A program made the translations under genes and the position numbers. Positions 27,723 to 36,089 of a stretch of 64,000 nt of DNA are shown piece by piece (the first letter of the stretch is position 1; each line of letters begins with the position of its first letter). Below the pieces are notes generated by a model. That model ran no database searches. It was not told the DNA's origin and worked only from the letters and a program-made list of their open reading frames with translations. Source of the stretch: JADJSS01 sp964490845 (GTDB lineage Bacteria; Bacteroidota; Bacteroidia; Chitinophagales; JADIYW01); NCBI GenBank assembly GCA_964490845.1, contig CAZBED010000013.1, positions 7,374 to 71,373 on the forward strand, written 5' to 3'.

Positions 27723-28921
27723 TCAGCCAATAATTTATAACGGATATAATAGATTAAGTATAAATTCAGGATAACGCCGGTAACCGAGTACAGTGCCATG
27801 GAAAAATAAAAATCATTTAAATATCCTCCAATTGCTATGGAAAGTATCCTGACTATGAACATCACCGCGTTAAATTTCAATTCAAATCGCAGTTTGTTTT
27901 TGATATCGATTAAAGAGGAAACGGGAGACGTGATGACATTCAAAAAGTACCATAGGATTAAATACTGACTTATTTTTCCTGCAGTTACCCATTCACTGCT
28001 GAATAAAAATAAAAATAATTGTTGCCCGTAAATCAAGATGATTAATGTAGGAATAATACCCAGTATAAAGGTATAGAGCAGTATTCTCATGGTCGCTTTT
28101 TTCAGCGCTTCATTGTTAAGATCACTGGCTATTTTGAAGTATACCTGTCCCAGTGCAGACTTATACATACCGGTCGGTGCATTCAGTAAACGGGTGGCAT
28201 AAGCATAAAACCCGACCATGTTTTTTGTAAAAAAATGAGTCAGCAATATAGGAATACTGTTTCGTGAAATGTTATTGAGTAAAGAAGACCAAGTTCCATA
28301 TTTTGGAAACTGATCATATTCTTTCCAAATATCTTTTAATTCACTTACATTAAATGCAGGACGATAATAGCGCAACAAAAAAACACTGGCAGTTGCAATC
28401 CCGAGTAAAAATCCATATATCAGTGCATGAGGTATTTTTAAATGGGCGATCAGCAAAGTAAACAATATTGTTACAATGACTTGTAATAAGCGGAAAAGAT
28501 TGATGGAAGAATAATCACTTTTTTTATTCAGGTAAACTAAAATTGGCTGATGTATTCCGTAAGCCAGTACGGCAAACGGGAGCAGGATGTAAATCTTGTA
28601 ATACAGCAAAGAAACCGGGATACAAATCATCAGCAGCACCACAAAAAATATACAGGTGACTGTGAAGGATGCGTTTATGATTCGCTTTGACTGCTGTAGT
28701 TCAACAGGCAGCATGACGGCGATGTCTAACTTGGCATTCGTGACTTCAATCAGAATAAAAAGTATGGACGTAAATATGCCGAATTCAGCAAAATCAGCAG
28801 GCGTAAAGAATTTAGGTAATACTAAGGAAAACAGGAAGTTAATGAGTTGAACGGCCAGCAATCCCAAAAAGAGTATGGAAAAATGTTTAAAGATGGAATT
28901 GCCGGAAGACACTTTATTCAT
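27719..28921 (-). CDS. Polysaccharide flippase (Wzx/MATE-like)
   Basis: A 400-aa integral membrane protein with about 12 hydrophobic segments, starting with a helix at residues ~12-32. The pattern, including FFTPADFAEFGIFTSILFI after helix 1 and a later conserved NNISRNSIPILLTHFF, is that of oligosaccharide flippases that move lipid-linked glycans across the inner membrane. It is shorter than typical Wzx (around 420-480). It is translationally coupled to the asparagine-synthetase-like gene, but no glycosyltransferase lies nearby, so this is an isolated pair rather than a full polysaccharide locus. Confidence 0.82.
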   Translation of the reverse strand: MNKVSSGNSIFKHFSILFLGLLAVQLINFLFSLVLPKFFTPADFAEFGIFTSILFILIEVTNAKLDIAVMLPVELQQSKRIINASFTVTCIFFVVLLMICIPVSLLYYKIYILLPFAVLAYGIHQPILVYLNKKSDYSSINLFRLLQVIVTILFTLLIAHLKIPHALIYGFLLGIATASVFLLRYYRPAFNVSELKDIWKEYDQFPKYGTWSSLLNNISRNSIPILLTHFFTKNMVGFYAYATRLLNAPTGMYKSALGQVYFKIASDLNNEALKKATMRILLYTFILGIIPTLIILIYGQQLFLFLFSSEWVTAGKISQYLILWYFLNVITSPVSSLIDIKNKLRFELKFNAVMFIVRILSIAIGGYLNDFYFSMALYSVTGVILNLYLIYYIRYKLLAE

Positions 28922-28979
28922 CCGTACGAAGTTACAATTTTAAGCGATAAGAGTAATGGTTAATTCATCAATTTTCCGG

Positions 28980-29519
28980 TCAGTGTTTCTTTTCTGCCGG
29001 TTCCGCCGGAGCCTTTGTTTTTGCAGGGGTTTTGCTGCTGCTGCCTATGATATCTTTAATAGTAAAAAATTCACTCTGGTTGATTTTTACTTTTATAGGG
29101 ATAAATCCGAGAGCTTTTACTTTTACATAGCCTTTGTAATCAACTTTGATGGTTTTTCCCGGAATCAGCAACTTGGCGCTTTGAGTAAAAATTTTGGATA
29201 AAGTGGATGCAGTGTTTACGCTGATTGTTAAAGGAAGGTCAAAAGCGCTTTGTTTATTGATTTTTACCACATCTGCCGCTTCCAGAATAGTTCCCAGTTT
29301 TTTTTCGTCAACAAAGACGTCGATTAATATTTCTTCCAGTTTTACCTTGGCCTTATACGGATTATAGATTACGGCGGTAATGCCTAATTCCACCTGTCTG
29401 AGTGAAAAATGGCTGACATGAAAATCTTTGGTTTTGACCAGGTAAGGTTCTTCCGTTTCTTCGGCCTTTAAGAGGAATGGGAGCAGGGACAGATTAATAA
29501 GTAAAAACAGCCATCTCAT
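28980..29519 (-). CDS. LEA14-like (LEA type 2) exported protein
   Basis: A 179-aa protein with a signal peptide (residues 1-19, ending LLKAEE) and an LEA type 2-like beta-sandwich: LVKTKDFHVSHFSLRQVELGITAVIYNPYKAKVKLEEI, then a repeat-like KLGTILEAADVVKI. The C terminus is a short Pro/Ala/Lys-rich tail. LEA-2 domains are found in envelope and desiccation-related proteins; no enzymatic role is expected. It follows another lipoprotein with the same kind of fold by 13 bp, which suggests a small envelope operon. Confidence 0.75.
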   Translation of the reverse strand: MRWLFLLINLSLLPFLLKAEETEEPYLVKTKDFHVSHFSLRQVELGITAVIYNPYKAKVKLEEILIDVFVDEKKLGTILEAADVVKINKQSAFDLPLTISVNTASTLSKIFTQSAKLLIPGKTIKVDYKGYVKVKALGFIPIKVKINQSEFFTIKDIIGSSSKTPAKTKAPAEPAEKKH

Positions 29520-29532
29520 TTTTCAGTATCAT

Positions 29533-30054
29533 TTATTTGGCTTTTCGTTCTTCCCTGCGTTTGCGTCTTTCTTCCTTACGTTCTTCCCTTGCTTCCTTGC
29601 GTTTTTCTTTTTGGGTAAGGTACTCGTAGGTTTCGGCAAATTTTACAGGTTTTTCAATCAGATTACCATCTTTATCTTTTACAGTAATCGTGCCAATTAG
29701 TTGAACGGCATAGGTGCTTGAAGGATCATGACCTTCATTTACAAATGATGCTGTAGAATAGGTATATTGAAAGGGAATGGAAAACTCTGAGCGCGGCTGG
29801 ATAGATTTTCCCGTTTTGGATACAATTGTCCCTGCATCTTTTCCGTCAATAGTAAAATCCAGTACCATATCTTTTAATGTATAGGATTCTTCACTAAGAT
29901 TAAAAAAAACGGCGATTCCCCGTATCGTCGCATTTTCTTTAGACAAATTGCCTAAATCTAAATTTGCCAGTTTATTAAATTCGATACTTTTCTTTTCTTG
30001 TTTGCAGGAGAATATGGTCAGGGTAGTGAATAACAGCAACAGGATTTTTTTCAT
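29533..30054 (-). CDS. Lipoprotein with LEA14-like domain and basic tail
   Basis: A 173-aa lipoprotein (lipobox LTIFSCKQ, Cys near residue 17). The mature domain has the strand pattern ATIRGIAVFFNLSEESYTLKDMVLDFTIDGKDAGTIVSK, similar to the neighbouring LEA type 2 protein, so the two may be diverged paralogues. The last ~27 residues are almost all Arg, Lys and Glu (repeats of EERK), probably a single charged helix. It is upstream of its neighbour in the same direction. Function unknown. Confidence 0.75.
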   Translation of the reverse strand: MKKILLLLFTTLTIFSCKQEKKSIEFNKLANLDLGNLSKENATIRGIAVFFNLSEESYTLKDMVLDFTIDGKDAGTIVSKTGKSIQPRSEFSIPFQYTYSTASFVNEGHDPSSTYAVQLIGTITVKDKDGNLIEKPVKFAETYEYLTQKEKRKEAREERKEERRKRREERKAK

Positions 30055-30137
30055 GGAATTGGTTTAGATATTTTTGCAAAAGTATTCAATCAGCTTCAAT
30101 AGTTTATTTTTTTAATCTTTTTTTAGAATAACATCAC

Positions 30138-30899
30138 TTACCAGCTGCCGGAGCTTCCGCCGCCACCAAAACTTCCGCCGCCACCGCCGCCAAATCCGCC
30201 GCCGCCACCCCAGGAGCTTCCACCTCCGCCCCACGAACTGCCGCCCCCTGAATTCCAGGTCCATCCACCACTGCTAACAGAAACACTGGATTTTCCGCTG
30301 AAAATTATAAAGAAGATGAATAGGATAAAGGCAATAATCAGTATATATACCCACAGCGGCACTTCATCTGTATTTGTCTGTGAAGATGACTGGAAAGTGC
30401 CTTGCAGGAGGCCGATAAGTCGGTCAGTAGCGTCGTCGAGACCTTTGTAATAGTTGTTTTGTTTAAACGCCGGAACAATCAATTCATCAATAATATGTTT
30501 GCTGTCGTAATCCGTCACATAACTTTCCAGCCCGTATCCAATTTCAATATCCACTTTCCGGTCGTCTTTGGATATTAAAATCAGTATTCCGTTATTTTTA
30601 TCTTTCTGCCCGATGCCCCATTTTCGGCCTAACCGAAGCGCATAATCTTCGATAGCATAATCGCCTATAGTTTCTACGCTTACGATATAAATCTGAGTTG
30701 TGGTAGAATCATTATAAGCCAATAGTTTAGATTCGAGAGACTCTTTGTTTTCACTGCTCAACATGGTAGCAAAATCATTCACCAAGCGGAAAGGAGTGGG
30801 AACATCCGGAATTCCCTCTTTGTCCAATACCTGTCCTGTTGCAACCAAATGCAAGGCCAGCAACAAGATTGCCAATAGTTTATTCAAAGGAGAGGTCAT
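30138..30899 (-). CDS. TPM domain protein with Gly/Ser/Trp-rich tail (YgcG-like)
   Basis: A 253-aa membrane protein: a signal peptide, a TPM domain (residues ~30-170, with TTTQIYIVSVETIGDYAIEDYALRLGRKWGIG and NGILILISKDDRKVDIEIGYGLE), a transmembrane helix (~183-205) and a low-complexity tail of Gly, Ser and Trp. TPM domains occur in photosystem II repair and in bacterial YgcG proteins of unclear function. The gene overlaps a second TPM gene by 20 bp and belongs to the TPM-TPM-LemA operon typical of Bacteroidota. Confidence 0.9.
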   Translation of the reverse strand: MTSPLNKLLAILLLALHLVATGQVLDKEGIPDVPTPFRLVNDFATMLSSENKESLESKLLAYNDSTTTQIYIVSVETIGDYAIEDYALRLGRKWGIGQKDKNNGILILISKDDRKVDIEIGYGLESYVTDYDSKHIIDELIVPAFKQNNYYKGLDDATDRLIGLLQGTFQSSSQTNTDEVPLWVYILIIAFILFIFFIIFSGKSSVSVSSGGWTWNSGGGSSWGGGGSSWGGGGGFGGGGGGSFGGGGSSGSW

Positions 30900-31320
30900 C
30901 TGGTAATTCGTTTCTGTCTAACTGGTCTATATCCGGAAAATGAGTGCTTAAGATCAATCCGATGGTGTGTACACATTGCGATATACCTTCCATAAAATGC
31001 TGATTGGAGAAGTCATCTTTTAATCGCAGCAAAAGTGTATTCCAAAAATCAGCGTGTACTTTCCGATGAATTGCTTCATCGCCAATGATAGCGAATTTTT
31101 TATCTTTTACGGCAATGTAGAGCAGGACGGCATTTCTGAACGGGGTCTTGTACATTTTCAAGGATTGAAAAACTTTCAGGGCTCTGTCGTAGGCATCCTG
31201 GTCGCAACGGTCATCGATATGAACGCGTATCTCGCCGCTGGTATGTAATTCCGCCTCCCGGATAGCAGCCACCACCGCGTCTTTCTCAACATCCGATAAA
31301 AATGTTTTTGCAGAGGCCAT
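30880..31320 (-). CDS. TPM domain protein
   Basis: A 146-aa soluble TPM domain protein (HTSGEIRVHIDD, FRNAVLLYIAVKDKKFAIIGDEAIHRKV). No signal peptide or transmembrane segment is visible, in contrast to its neighbour. I place the start at the ATG at 31320: a longer frame exists to 31356 but would overlap lemA by 32 bp. It sits between lemA (4-bp gap) and the YgcG-like gene (20-bp overlap), so all three are translated from one message. Confidence 0.88.
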   Translation of the reverse strand: MASAKTFLSDVEKDAVVAAIREAELHTSGEIRVHIDDRCDQDAYDRALKVFQSLKMYKTPFRNAVLLYIAVKDKKFAIIGDEAIHRKVHADFWNTLLLRLKDDFSNQHFMEGISQCVHTIGLILSTHFPDIDQLDRNELPDDLSFE

Positions 31321-31324
31321 TCGT

Positions 31325-31906
31325 TTAGAATTGAACTTTCGGCGCTTTTTCTGCACCCGGATCTGCTTTAAATGGTTCTCTTTCCTTGAACTTAAAGATC
31401 ATGGCAGTAATGTTGGACGGAAACGTACGGATTTGTGTATTGTAATTCTGAACAGCGGCATTGTAATCCCTGCGCGCAATGTTAATCCTGTTTTCGGTGC
31501 GTTCCAGCTGATTCATCAGTTCGCTGAATGCCTCCGTTGCTTTGAGTGTCGGGTATTGTTCGGCTACCGCCAGCAACCTGGACAAGGCACCGCTGAGTTG
31601 CGCCTGAGCTTCCTGAAATTTTGCCATGTTTTCCGGAGTGATATCATCTGCTTTCAACTGTATGGAAGTGGCTTTTGAACGGGCCTCAATTACAGCTACG
31701 AGTGTCTCTTTTTCAAATTTTGCTTCTCCTTTCACCGTTTCCACTAAATTGCCTATTAAATCGGCTCTGCGCTGGTAGGCTGCTTCGACATCCGCCCAGG
31801 CTTTTTTTACGCCCTCATCGTTGGATACGATACTGTTGTAAGAGCAACTTTGCAGAAAGAAAGAACTGATAATAAGTACAAATAGATAAATAGACTGCTT
31901 TTTCAT
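31325..31906 (-). CDS. lemA: LemA family lipoprotein
   Basis: A 193-aa LemA protein. It has a lipoprotein signal with Cys near residue 21 (SFFLQSCSYNS) and the LemA core VKKAWADVEAAYQRRADLIGNLVETVKG, ending in FPSNITAMIFKFKEREPF. LemA folds as a long helical bundle; its role is unknown, though it is regularly encoded with TPM proteins. It is the first gene of the three-gene unit. Upstream is a bidirectional hairpin shared with the small lipoprotein gene. Confidence 0.92.
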   Translation of the reverse strand: MKKQSIYLFVLIISSFFLQSCSYNSIVSNDEGVKKAWADVEAAYQRRADLIGNLVETVKGEAKFEKETLVAVIEARSKATSIQLKADDITPENMAKFQEAQAQLSGALSRLLAVAEQYPTLKATEAFSELMNQLERTENRINIARRDYNAAVQNYNTQIRTFPSNITAMIFKFKEREPFKADPGAEKAPKVQF

Positions 31907-31990
31907 GATTTTTTGTTTGAATAAATATAATCAATAATTGTCGGTTTTAGTTCCAAATACCATTAAAATATTAGCAACTCATTTAAAAAC

Positions 31991-32020
31991 AAAAAGAGCA
32001 ACCAACGGTTGCTCTTTTTT
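31991..32020. terminator. Hairpin terminator
   Basis: A 13-bp perfect stem (AAAAAGAGCAACC / GGTTGCTCTTTTT) with a 3-nt loop. Leftward it ends the small lipoprotein gene; rightward it also carries a T-run. It separates that gene from lemA. Confidence 0.85.
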
Positions 32021-32038
32021 ACAATTCTTACAATTAGG

Positions 32039-32278
32039 TTATTTTAAAGAACAGTCTTGTTCTTCAGCCCCTGTTACTGAAAGATTGTCTTCTGCGTTAC
32101 ATTCAGCGAGAACTTCAGCCTTTGGAATAGTAACTCCTAAGTAAGATCTTAAAATCTTAAAGCTATTTGTTACAGCACCTGTTGTTGGGTTTTTACACTC
32201 ACATGTGTAATCTTTCTTACAAGATACGGATCCCAAAAGAACCATTGCAGCAAAAGCTAAATAAGTCAGTTTTTTCAT
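32039..32278 (-). CDS. Small Cys-rich lipoprotein
   Basis: A 79-aa lipoprotein with lipobox LLGSVSCKK (Cys 20). The mature peptide of ~60 residues has four further cysteines (YTCECKNP, AECNAE, DCSLK), consistent with disulfides in the periplasm. Similar short KKDYTCEC proteins are found in several Bacteroidota; no function is known. A TATATTTG box on the minus strand at 32311-32318 lies 33 bp before the start and is a plausible -7 element. The gene is monocistronic with its own terminator. Confidence 0.75.
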   Translation of the reverse strand: MKKLTYLAFAAMVLLGSVSCKKDYTCECKNPTTGAVTNSFKILRSYLGVTIPKAEVLAECNAEDNLSVTGAEEQDCSLK

Positions 32279-32357
32279 AAAAAATGATTTTTGATTGGTT
32301 AATAATTACCCAAATATATTAAAAAATTCCAAAATGAACCCGTTTGGTGAAAAAAAG

Positions 32358-34019
32358 TCATTTTTTTGTAAACGAGATTAAATTGATAGCTTTATGAATA
32401 TCCACAGTGCCTTTAATGGCATCTGTAGCATGTCCCTTATCATTCCATAGTTCCAGAATATCGTAAGTTCCAGTATCGAGATTCAGTATAGCTTTAATTC
32501 TCACATTATTTCTGGTTAAAACGGAAAATATCTCCATTGTAATCTCAGCCAGATAGGATGGAGTACGGATATTAAATATCACATAATAACTTTTATTACT
32601 TTTTTTATCGGTACATACGGCTAACAGTCTTCGTTCTCTCAATTCTCTTTTTGCTTTTTCAATGGTAATTAATAAACTGTCCTGATAACATAATAATTGT
32701 GTCTGAAAAATGGTGGCTTTTGCCTGTTGGGACCATTTTACCAATTCAGCATAAGCGGTAATGCTGGTCAACGGGTTTTTTATGACTTTTCCGCCGGACG
32801 GTAACGTAAAGTGATTATTCCTTAAATTCAATACATTTATGTCGCCGTTATGTAGCATTACCATGCCGTGCCTGTACTGTGAAATAACCGTGTTTATGAT
32901 AGAACCGCCTTCCACAGTAAATCCGTCCGGTTGTTCAAGTATATTATTAAAGCCACCGGATGATACTAAAATCAGGGATTTATCCTTTTTCTGTTGTTCA
33001 TACTTTGATACAATATCTCCAACTGCAAAATAATGCGCATCAACATATTCTTGAGTTGCATCTTTCCTCGTCAGCCATATACTTTCACCTATGATGTTTC
33101 CCTGCTTGTTTTTCAGCCGGTATGTTCGAACGGCTGGTATGCTGTTCGTATAAAAGTAATTTTCTGCGGGCTGCTGCGAAATAGTTGGATTTGCTAAAAT
33201 GGACAGGTCAGGTTGTTCATATTTTCGTTTGATAATGGTATGTACTAGAATCACAGATATTAAAATCAAAATGCCATAAATCCTTTTTTTGCCGCCGGCC
33301 CAAATAAGATAAAGAATGGTTGATACTAAACAAAACAGCACGAACAAGAATCCGTCACCGATTTTTTCGTAATACACATAAAAGTAATCTTCCAACTTTA
33401 GATATGTCCTAAGGAAAACGTATTTAAAGTTTCCCTTCTTAAAATTTACAATTGCCTTAGTCAGGTTTCCGGGCACTGTGCATATGAATACCTTACGGTC
33501 AGCCAGTCGTGCGATGTGCTTTTTATTTTCGGGGTTGCGAACATCAAAGGTGGTGTTCAGTATGTCGTGTTCCAGTTTTCTGGATACTTTTCCCAATAAA
33601 AAATACCCGATTACAGGATAAATATTAGTAGTATCCGAAATGCTATCCGCATCATTCACTCTTGCATCCAGGTATTTTTCGCCGACAATAATTTTTTGTT
33701 CTAAATTTTCTGTTGATATGGGTTCATTGTTGCAATAGTGGTCACACAGATTATATATGAATTCATTTCCGCATTCCAGGTGCCGGTTTAAAAAGAGTCT
33801 GTCTGTTTCTAATTGTTTAAAATCCGTAAATGATATCTTTTTCAGGTACTCGTTATAAGGAAACTGCGATAAATAGTCACTTTTGTTATTAGTAGGATTA
33901 CTTCTGTTATAATCCAGCAGGAAAGTACTTTGGGCCTTAAGTTCAAGTGCATACAGGAACATCAGTACTACCGTTACGTAATATTTCGTACGAATGAATC
34001 CTGTTGTTAGGTTATTCAT
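32358..34019 (-). CDS. Membrane protein with C-terminal phosphodiester glycosidase (NAGPA)-like domain
   Basis: A 553-aa protein. A signal peptide (to ~residue 29) is followed by a helical region of ~190 residues that I do not recognise, two transmembrane helices (~220-260) and a C-terminal domain of ~280 residues. That domain has the layout of the phosphodiester glycosidase/NAGPA fold: LVSSGGFNN in place of the family's NGGFF, then GFTVEGGSIIN, a strand RHGMVMLHNGDINVL and a closing ILNLDTGTYDI resembling NLDGGGSS. Substitutions of the Gly and Ser residues suggest divergence or altered activity. The assignment is tentative. It is monocistronic. Confidence 0.6.
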   Translation of the reverse strand: MNNLTTGFIRTKYYVTVVLMFLYALELKAQSTFLLDYNRSNPTNNKSDYLSQFPYNEYLKKISFTDFKQLETDRLFLNRHLECGNEFIYNLCDHYCNNEPISTENLEQKIIVGEKYLDARVNDADSISDTTNIYPVIGYFLLGKVSRKLEHDILNTTFDVRNPENKKHIARLADRKVFICTVPGNLTKAIVNFKKGNFKYVFLRTYLKLEDYFYVYYEKIGDGFLFVLFCLVSTILYLIWAGGKKRIYGILILISVILVHTIIKRKYEQPDLSILANPTISQQPAENYFYTNSIPAVRTYRLKNKQGNIIGESIWLTRKDATQEYVDAHYFAVGDIVSKYEQQKKDKSLILVSSGGFNNILEQPDGFTVEGGSIINTVISQYRHGMVMLHNGDINVLNLRNNHFTLPSGGKVIKNPLTSITAYAELVKWSQQAKATIFQTQLLCYQDSLLITIEKAKRELRERRLLAVCTDKKSNKSYYVIFNIRTPSYLAEITMEIFSVLTRNNVRIKAILNLDTGTYDILELWNDKGHATDAIKGTVDIHKAINLISFTKK

Positions 34020-34203
34020 AATATCTTATGTGTTGTACAGTTAAGATGAGTGGTGCCCAAATATAATAAATCCGTTTATAGATAACCGGTATTGCTTCAT
34101 TTAATCTTGCTAACCCCATATACCGGAGATAAATGCCATTTTCTAATGATTTATTAATATCATTAAATCCTTAGTATGTACTTTAAGGTTTTATTTTTAT
34201 TCT

Positions 34204-34875
34204 ATGACATTTGCCGCGGAAATTGACATTATCCGGAAAAAGATTGAAACATACAGCAAACAGGGAAAATCCATGTTTGCAGGTTCTTCCTTTCAGACAC
34301 ATTCCATTCCTATGTTGCATATTATTTCTGTTATTGACAATACCATTCCTGTTTATTTTCTGAATACGGGTTATTTGTTCCCTCAAACAATAGAATACAA
34401 AGATGAGATAGCGGCTTTGTTTGGTATTCAGGTGATAGATGTAAAATCATCCACGCCCAGAAATATGCAGAAAGATGAAAACGGCCGGTTGCTCTTTACT
34501 TCTGACCCTGATTTCTGCTGCCATCTGAATAAAGTGGCTCCCATGGAACCCATCCTTCGTTCTCATGATATCTGGATTAACGGAGTCAGAGCTGACCAGA
34601 ATGCTAACCGTGCAAAGATGAAAGAAGAACAGCAGACACCACAGGGAGCCATGCGATATCATCCTATGCTGCACTGGACAAAGCAAATGATTTGGGCGTA
34701 CATCAAAGAAAATAATATTCCGTATCATCCTCTGGATGCCGAAGGATATACCAGTATCGGTTGCGAGCCCTGTACAAGAAAGATTGACGCCTCTCAGATG
34801 GGGGATGAACGTATGGCGCGCTGGTTTGGTTTAAATAAAACAGAATGCGGGTTACATACGGAGTTAATTAAATGA
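34204..34875 (+). CDS. cysH: APS/PAPS reductase (iron-sulfur type)
   Basis: A 223-aa CysH-family reductase. It keeps the substrate-binding SSFQTHS loop and the catalytic ECGLH motif at the C terminus. The four iron-sulfur cysteines are present as FCCHL (CC) and GCEPC (CxxC), the mark of assimilatory adenylyl-sulfate (APS) reductases that carry a [4Fe-4S] cluster. It would reduce APS to sulfite with thioredoxin as donor. No other sulfate-assimilation gene lies in the window. It precedes the epimerase by 64 bp in the same direction. Confidence 0.9.
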   Translation: MTFAAEIDIIRKKIETYSKQGKSMFAGSSFQTHSIPMLHIISVIDNTIPVYFLNTGYLFPQTIEYKDEIAALFGIQVIDVKSSTPRNMQKDENGRLLFTSDPDFCCHLNKVAPMEPILRSHDIWINGVRADQNANRAKMKEEQQTPQGAMRYHPMLHWTKQMIWAYIKENNIPYHPLDAEGYTSIGCEPCTRKIDASQMGDERMARWFGLNKTECGLHTELIK

Positions 34876-34939
34876 TGAATTATCCGCTAAAAATAATGTT
34901 TGAGAAATACAGAATCAAACAGGCAAAATGATAAATTAA

Positions 34940-35863
34940 ATGAAAGTATTAATAACAGGTGGTGCAGGATATATCGGAACGGAACTGGTAAAAAAACTGG
35001 TGAAGATTCCGAAAGTTAAAGAGATTGTCGTGTATGACAACTTGAGCAAAGGCGGATATAATTTTTTCTTGTGTACCTGTATTGGCGGGGATAATATTCG
35101 GTTCGTACAGGGCGATATTCTCGACACCCGTAAACTGAAGAAAGAATTACAGGGGGTGGATGTGGTATTCAATCTTGCGGCAAAAATTGCCTCTCCTTAT
35201 GCAGATGCAGATCCGCACTTATACGAGCAAATAAATCACTGGGGTACCGCCGAGCTGACCTACGCCATTGAGGAAAGTGACATAAAGAAGTTTATCCATG
35301 TAAGCAGTTTGTCTGTGTATGGCTCCTCCGGCAAAGGAAAACTGATTACAGAAAGTACTAAATTAAATCCACGAACGAATTATGGTATTTCCAAAATGAG
35401 AGGAGAGGCCTTTGTGGAGCGGTTGATGAAAAAATCAGAAGTACAGATTGTTCGATTAGGAAATGTATATGGGTTCAATCAAACGATGCGCTTTGATGCG
35501 GTCATTAACCGGTTTGCATTTGAGGCTAACTTCCTGAAAAAGATATCCATACACGGCGATGGACAGCAAATCCGCTCATTTATTGATGTGGATAAAGCCG
35601 CTAAATACATCACGCAGATTCCATTCCTGAATGTACCTTCAGGAATCTATAACTTGGTGGATTTCAATAAGTCGGTAATGGATATTGCCCTGACATTCAA
35701 AGATTTATTTCCGGAATTGGAAATGCAGTTTATCAATCAGCACCTGCAATTAAGGAATATTGCCGTTGACGAAGACTGTAAAATCTATAAATACCTTCCC
35801 AGAGAAGCGTCTAACTTTAAAGATGATTTGTTTACAATGATTAATCAGTTTGCATTCCACTGA
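34940..35863 (+). CDS. NAD-dependent epimerase/dehydratase
   Basis: A 307-aa extended short-chain dehydrogenase. The Rossmann motif ITGGAGYIGTELV (GxxGxxG, residues ~5-17) is at the N terminus; HVSSLSVYGSS and the YGISK catalytic Tyr-Lys pair are in place, with a plausible Ser in the SSLSVYG strand. It resembles UDP-sugar 4-epimerases and dehydratases, but the substrate loop does not identify a sugar. It follows cysH at 64 bp. The 226 bp after it hold the promoter and body of a predicted small RNA. Confidence 0.88.
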   Translation: MKVLITGGAGYIGTELVKKLVKIPKVKEIVVYDNLSKGGYNFFLCTCIGGDNIRFVQGDILDTRKLKKELQGVDVVFNLAAKIASPYADADPHLYEQINHWGTAELTYAIEESDIKKFIHVSSLSVYGSSGKGKLITESTKLNPRTNYGISKMRGEAFVERLMKKSEVQIVRLGNVYGFNQTMRFDAVINRFAFEANFLKKISIHGDGQQIRSFIDVDKAAKYITQIPFLNVPSGIYNLVDFNKSVMDIALTFKDLFPELEMQFINQHLQLRNIAVDEDCKIYKYLPREASNFKDDLFTMINQFAFH

Positions 35864-35985
35864 TTATTAAATACTTGGAGTTTATTTTGCTCTTCTTTTA
35901 CTTGCTCGAGGTAGTTATACACATTGAGTTATCCACATTTATTACTTATTAATTAAATATGAATAGAAAAAAATAATTCAAAAAA

Positions 35986-36016
35986 TTTGGATTTTAATTT
36001 CTGCGTATTATTTTTG
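35986..36016 (+). promoter_or_regulatory. Consensus promoter of a predicted small RNA
   Basis: TTTG at 35986-35989, a 19-nt spacer, then TATTTTTG at 36009-36016, a full match to the Bacteroidota consensus. A start near 36021-36023 would give an RNA ending at the terminator 60-65 nt later; no gene lies between. Confidence 0.7.
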
Positions 36017-36020
36017 TCGT

Positions 36021-36086
36021 AGGGTTTTTATGTTTCTAGACTTTAGGGTCTGACGGGTAAGTGCAAAGCTTACCCGTTTTTTATTT
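36021..36086 (+). ncRNA. Predicted ~65-nt small RNA
   Basis: A short transcript is predicted from the consensus promoter to a strong terminator. It contains one unit GGGTTTTTATGTTTCTAGAC (36022-36041), a small 4-bp stem (AGAC-TTTAGG-GTCT, 36038-36051), then the terminator hairpin. The GGGTTT...AGAC unit is the reverse complement of the consensus of the tandem repeat at 37986-38241. No start codon gives a meaningful peptide. Expression is inferred. Confidence 0.55.
36053..36086 (+). terminator. Rho-independent terminator of the small RNA
   Basis: A 9-bp perfect stem (ACGGGTAAG / CTTACCCGT) with a 7-nt loop followed by TTTTTATTTT. It lies just before the stop of the minus-strand 504-aa gene. 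Confidence 0.85.
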
Positions 36087-36089
36087 TGT

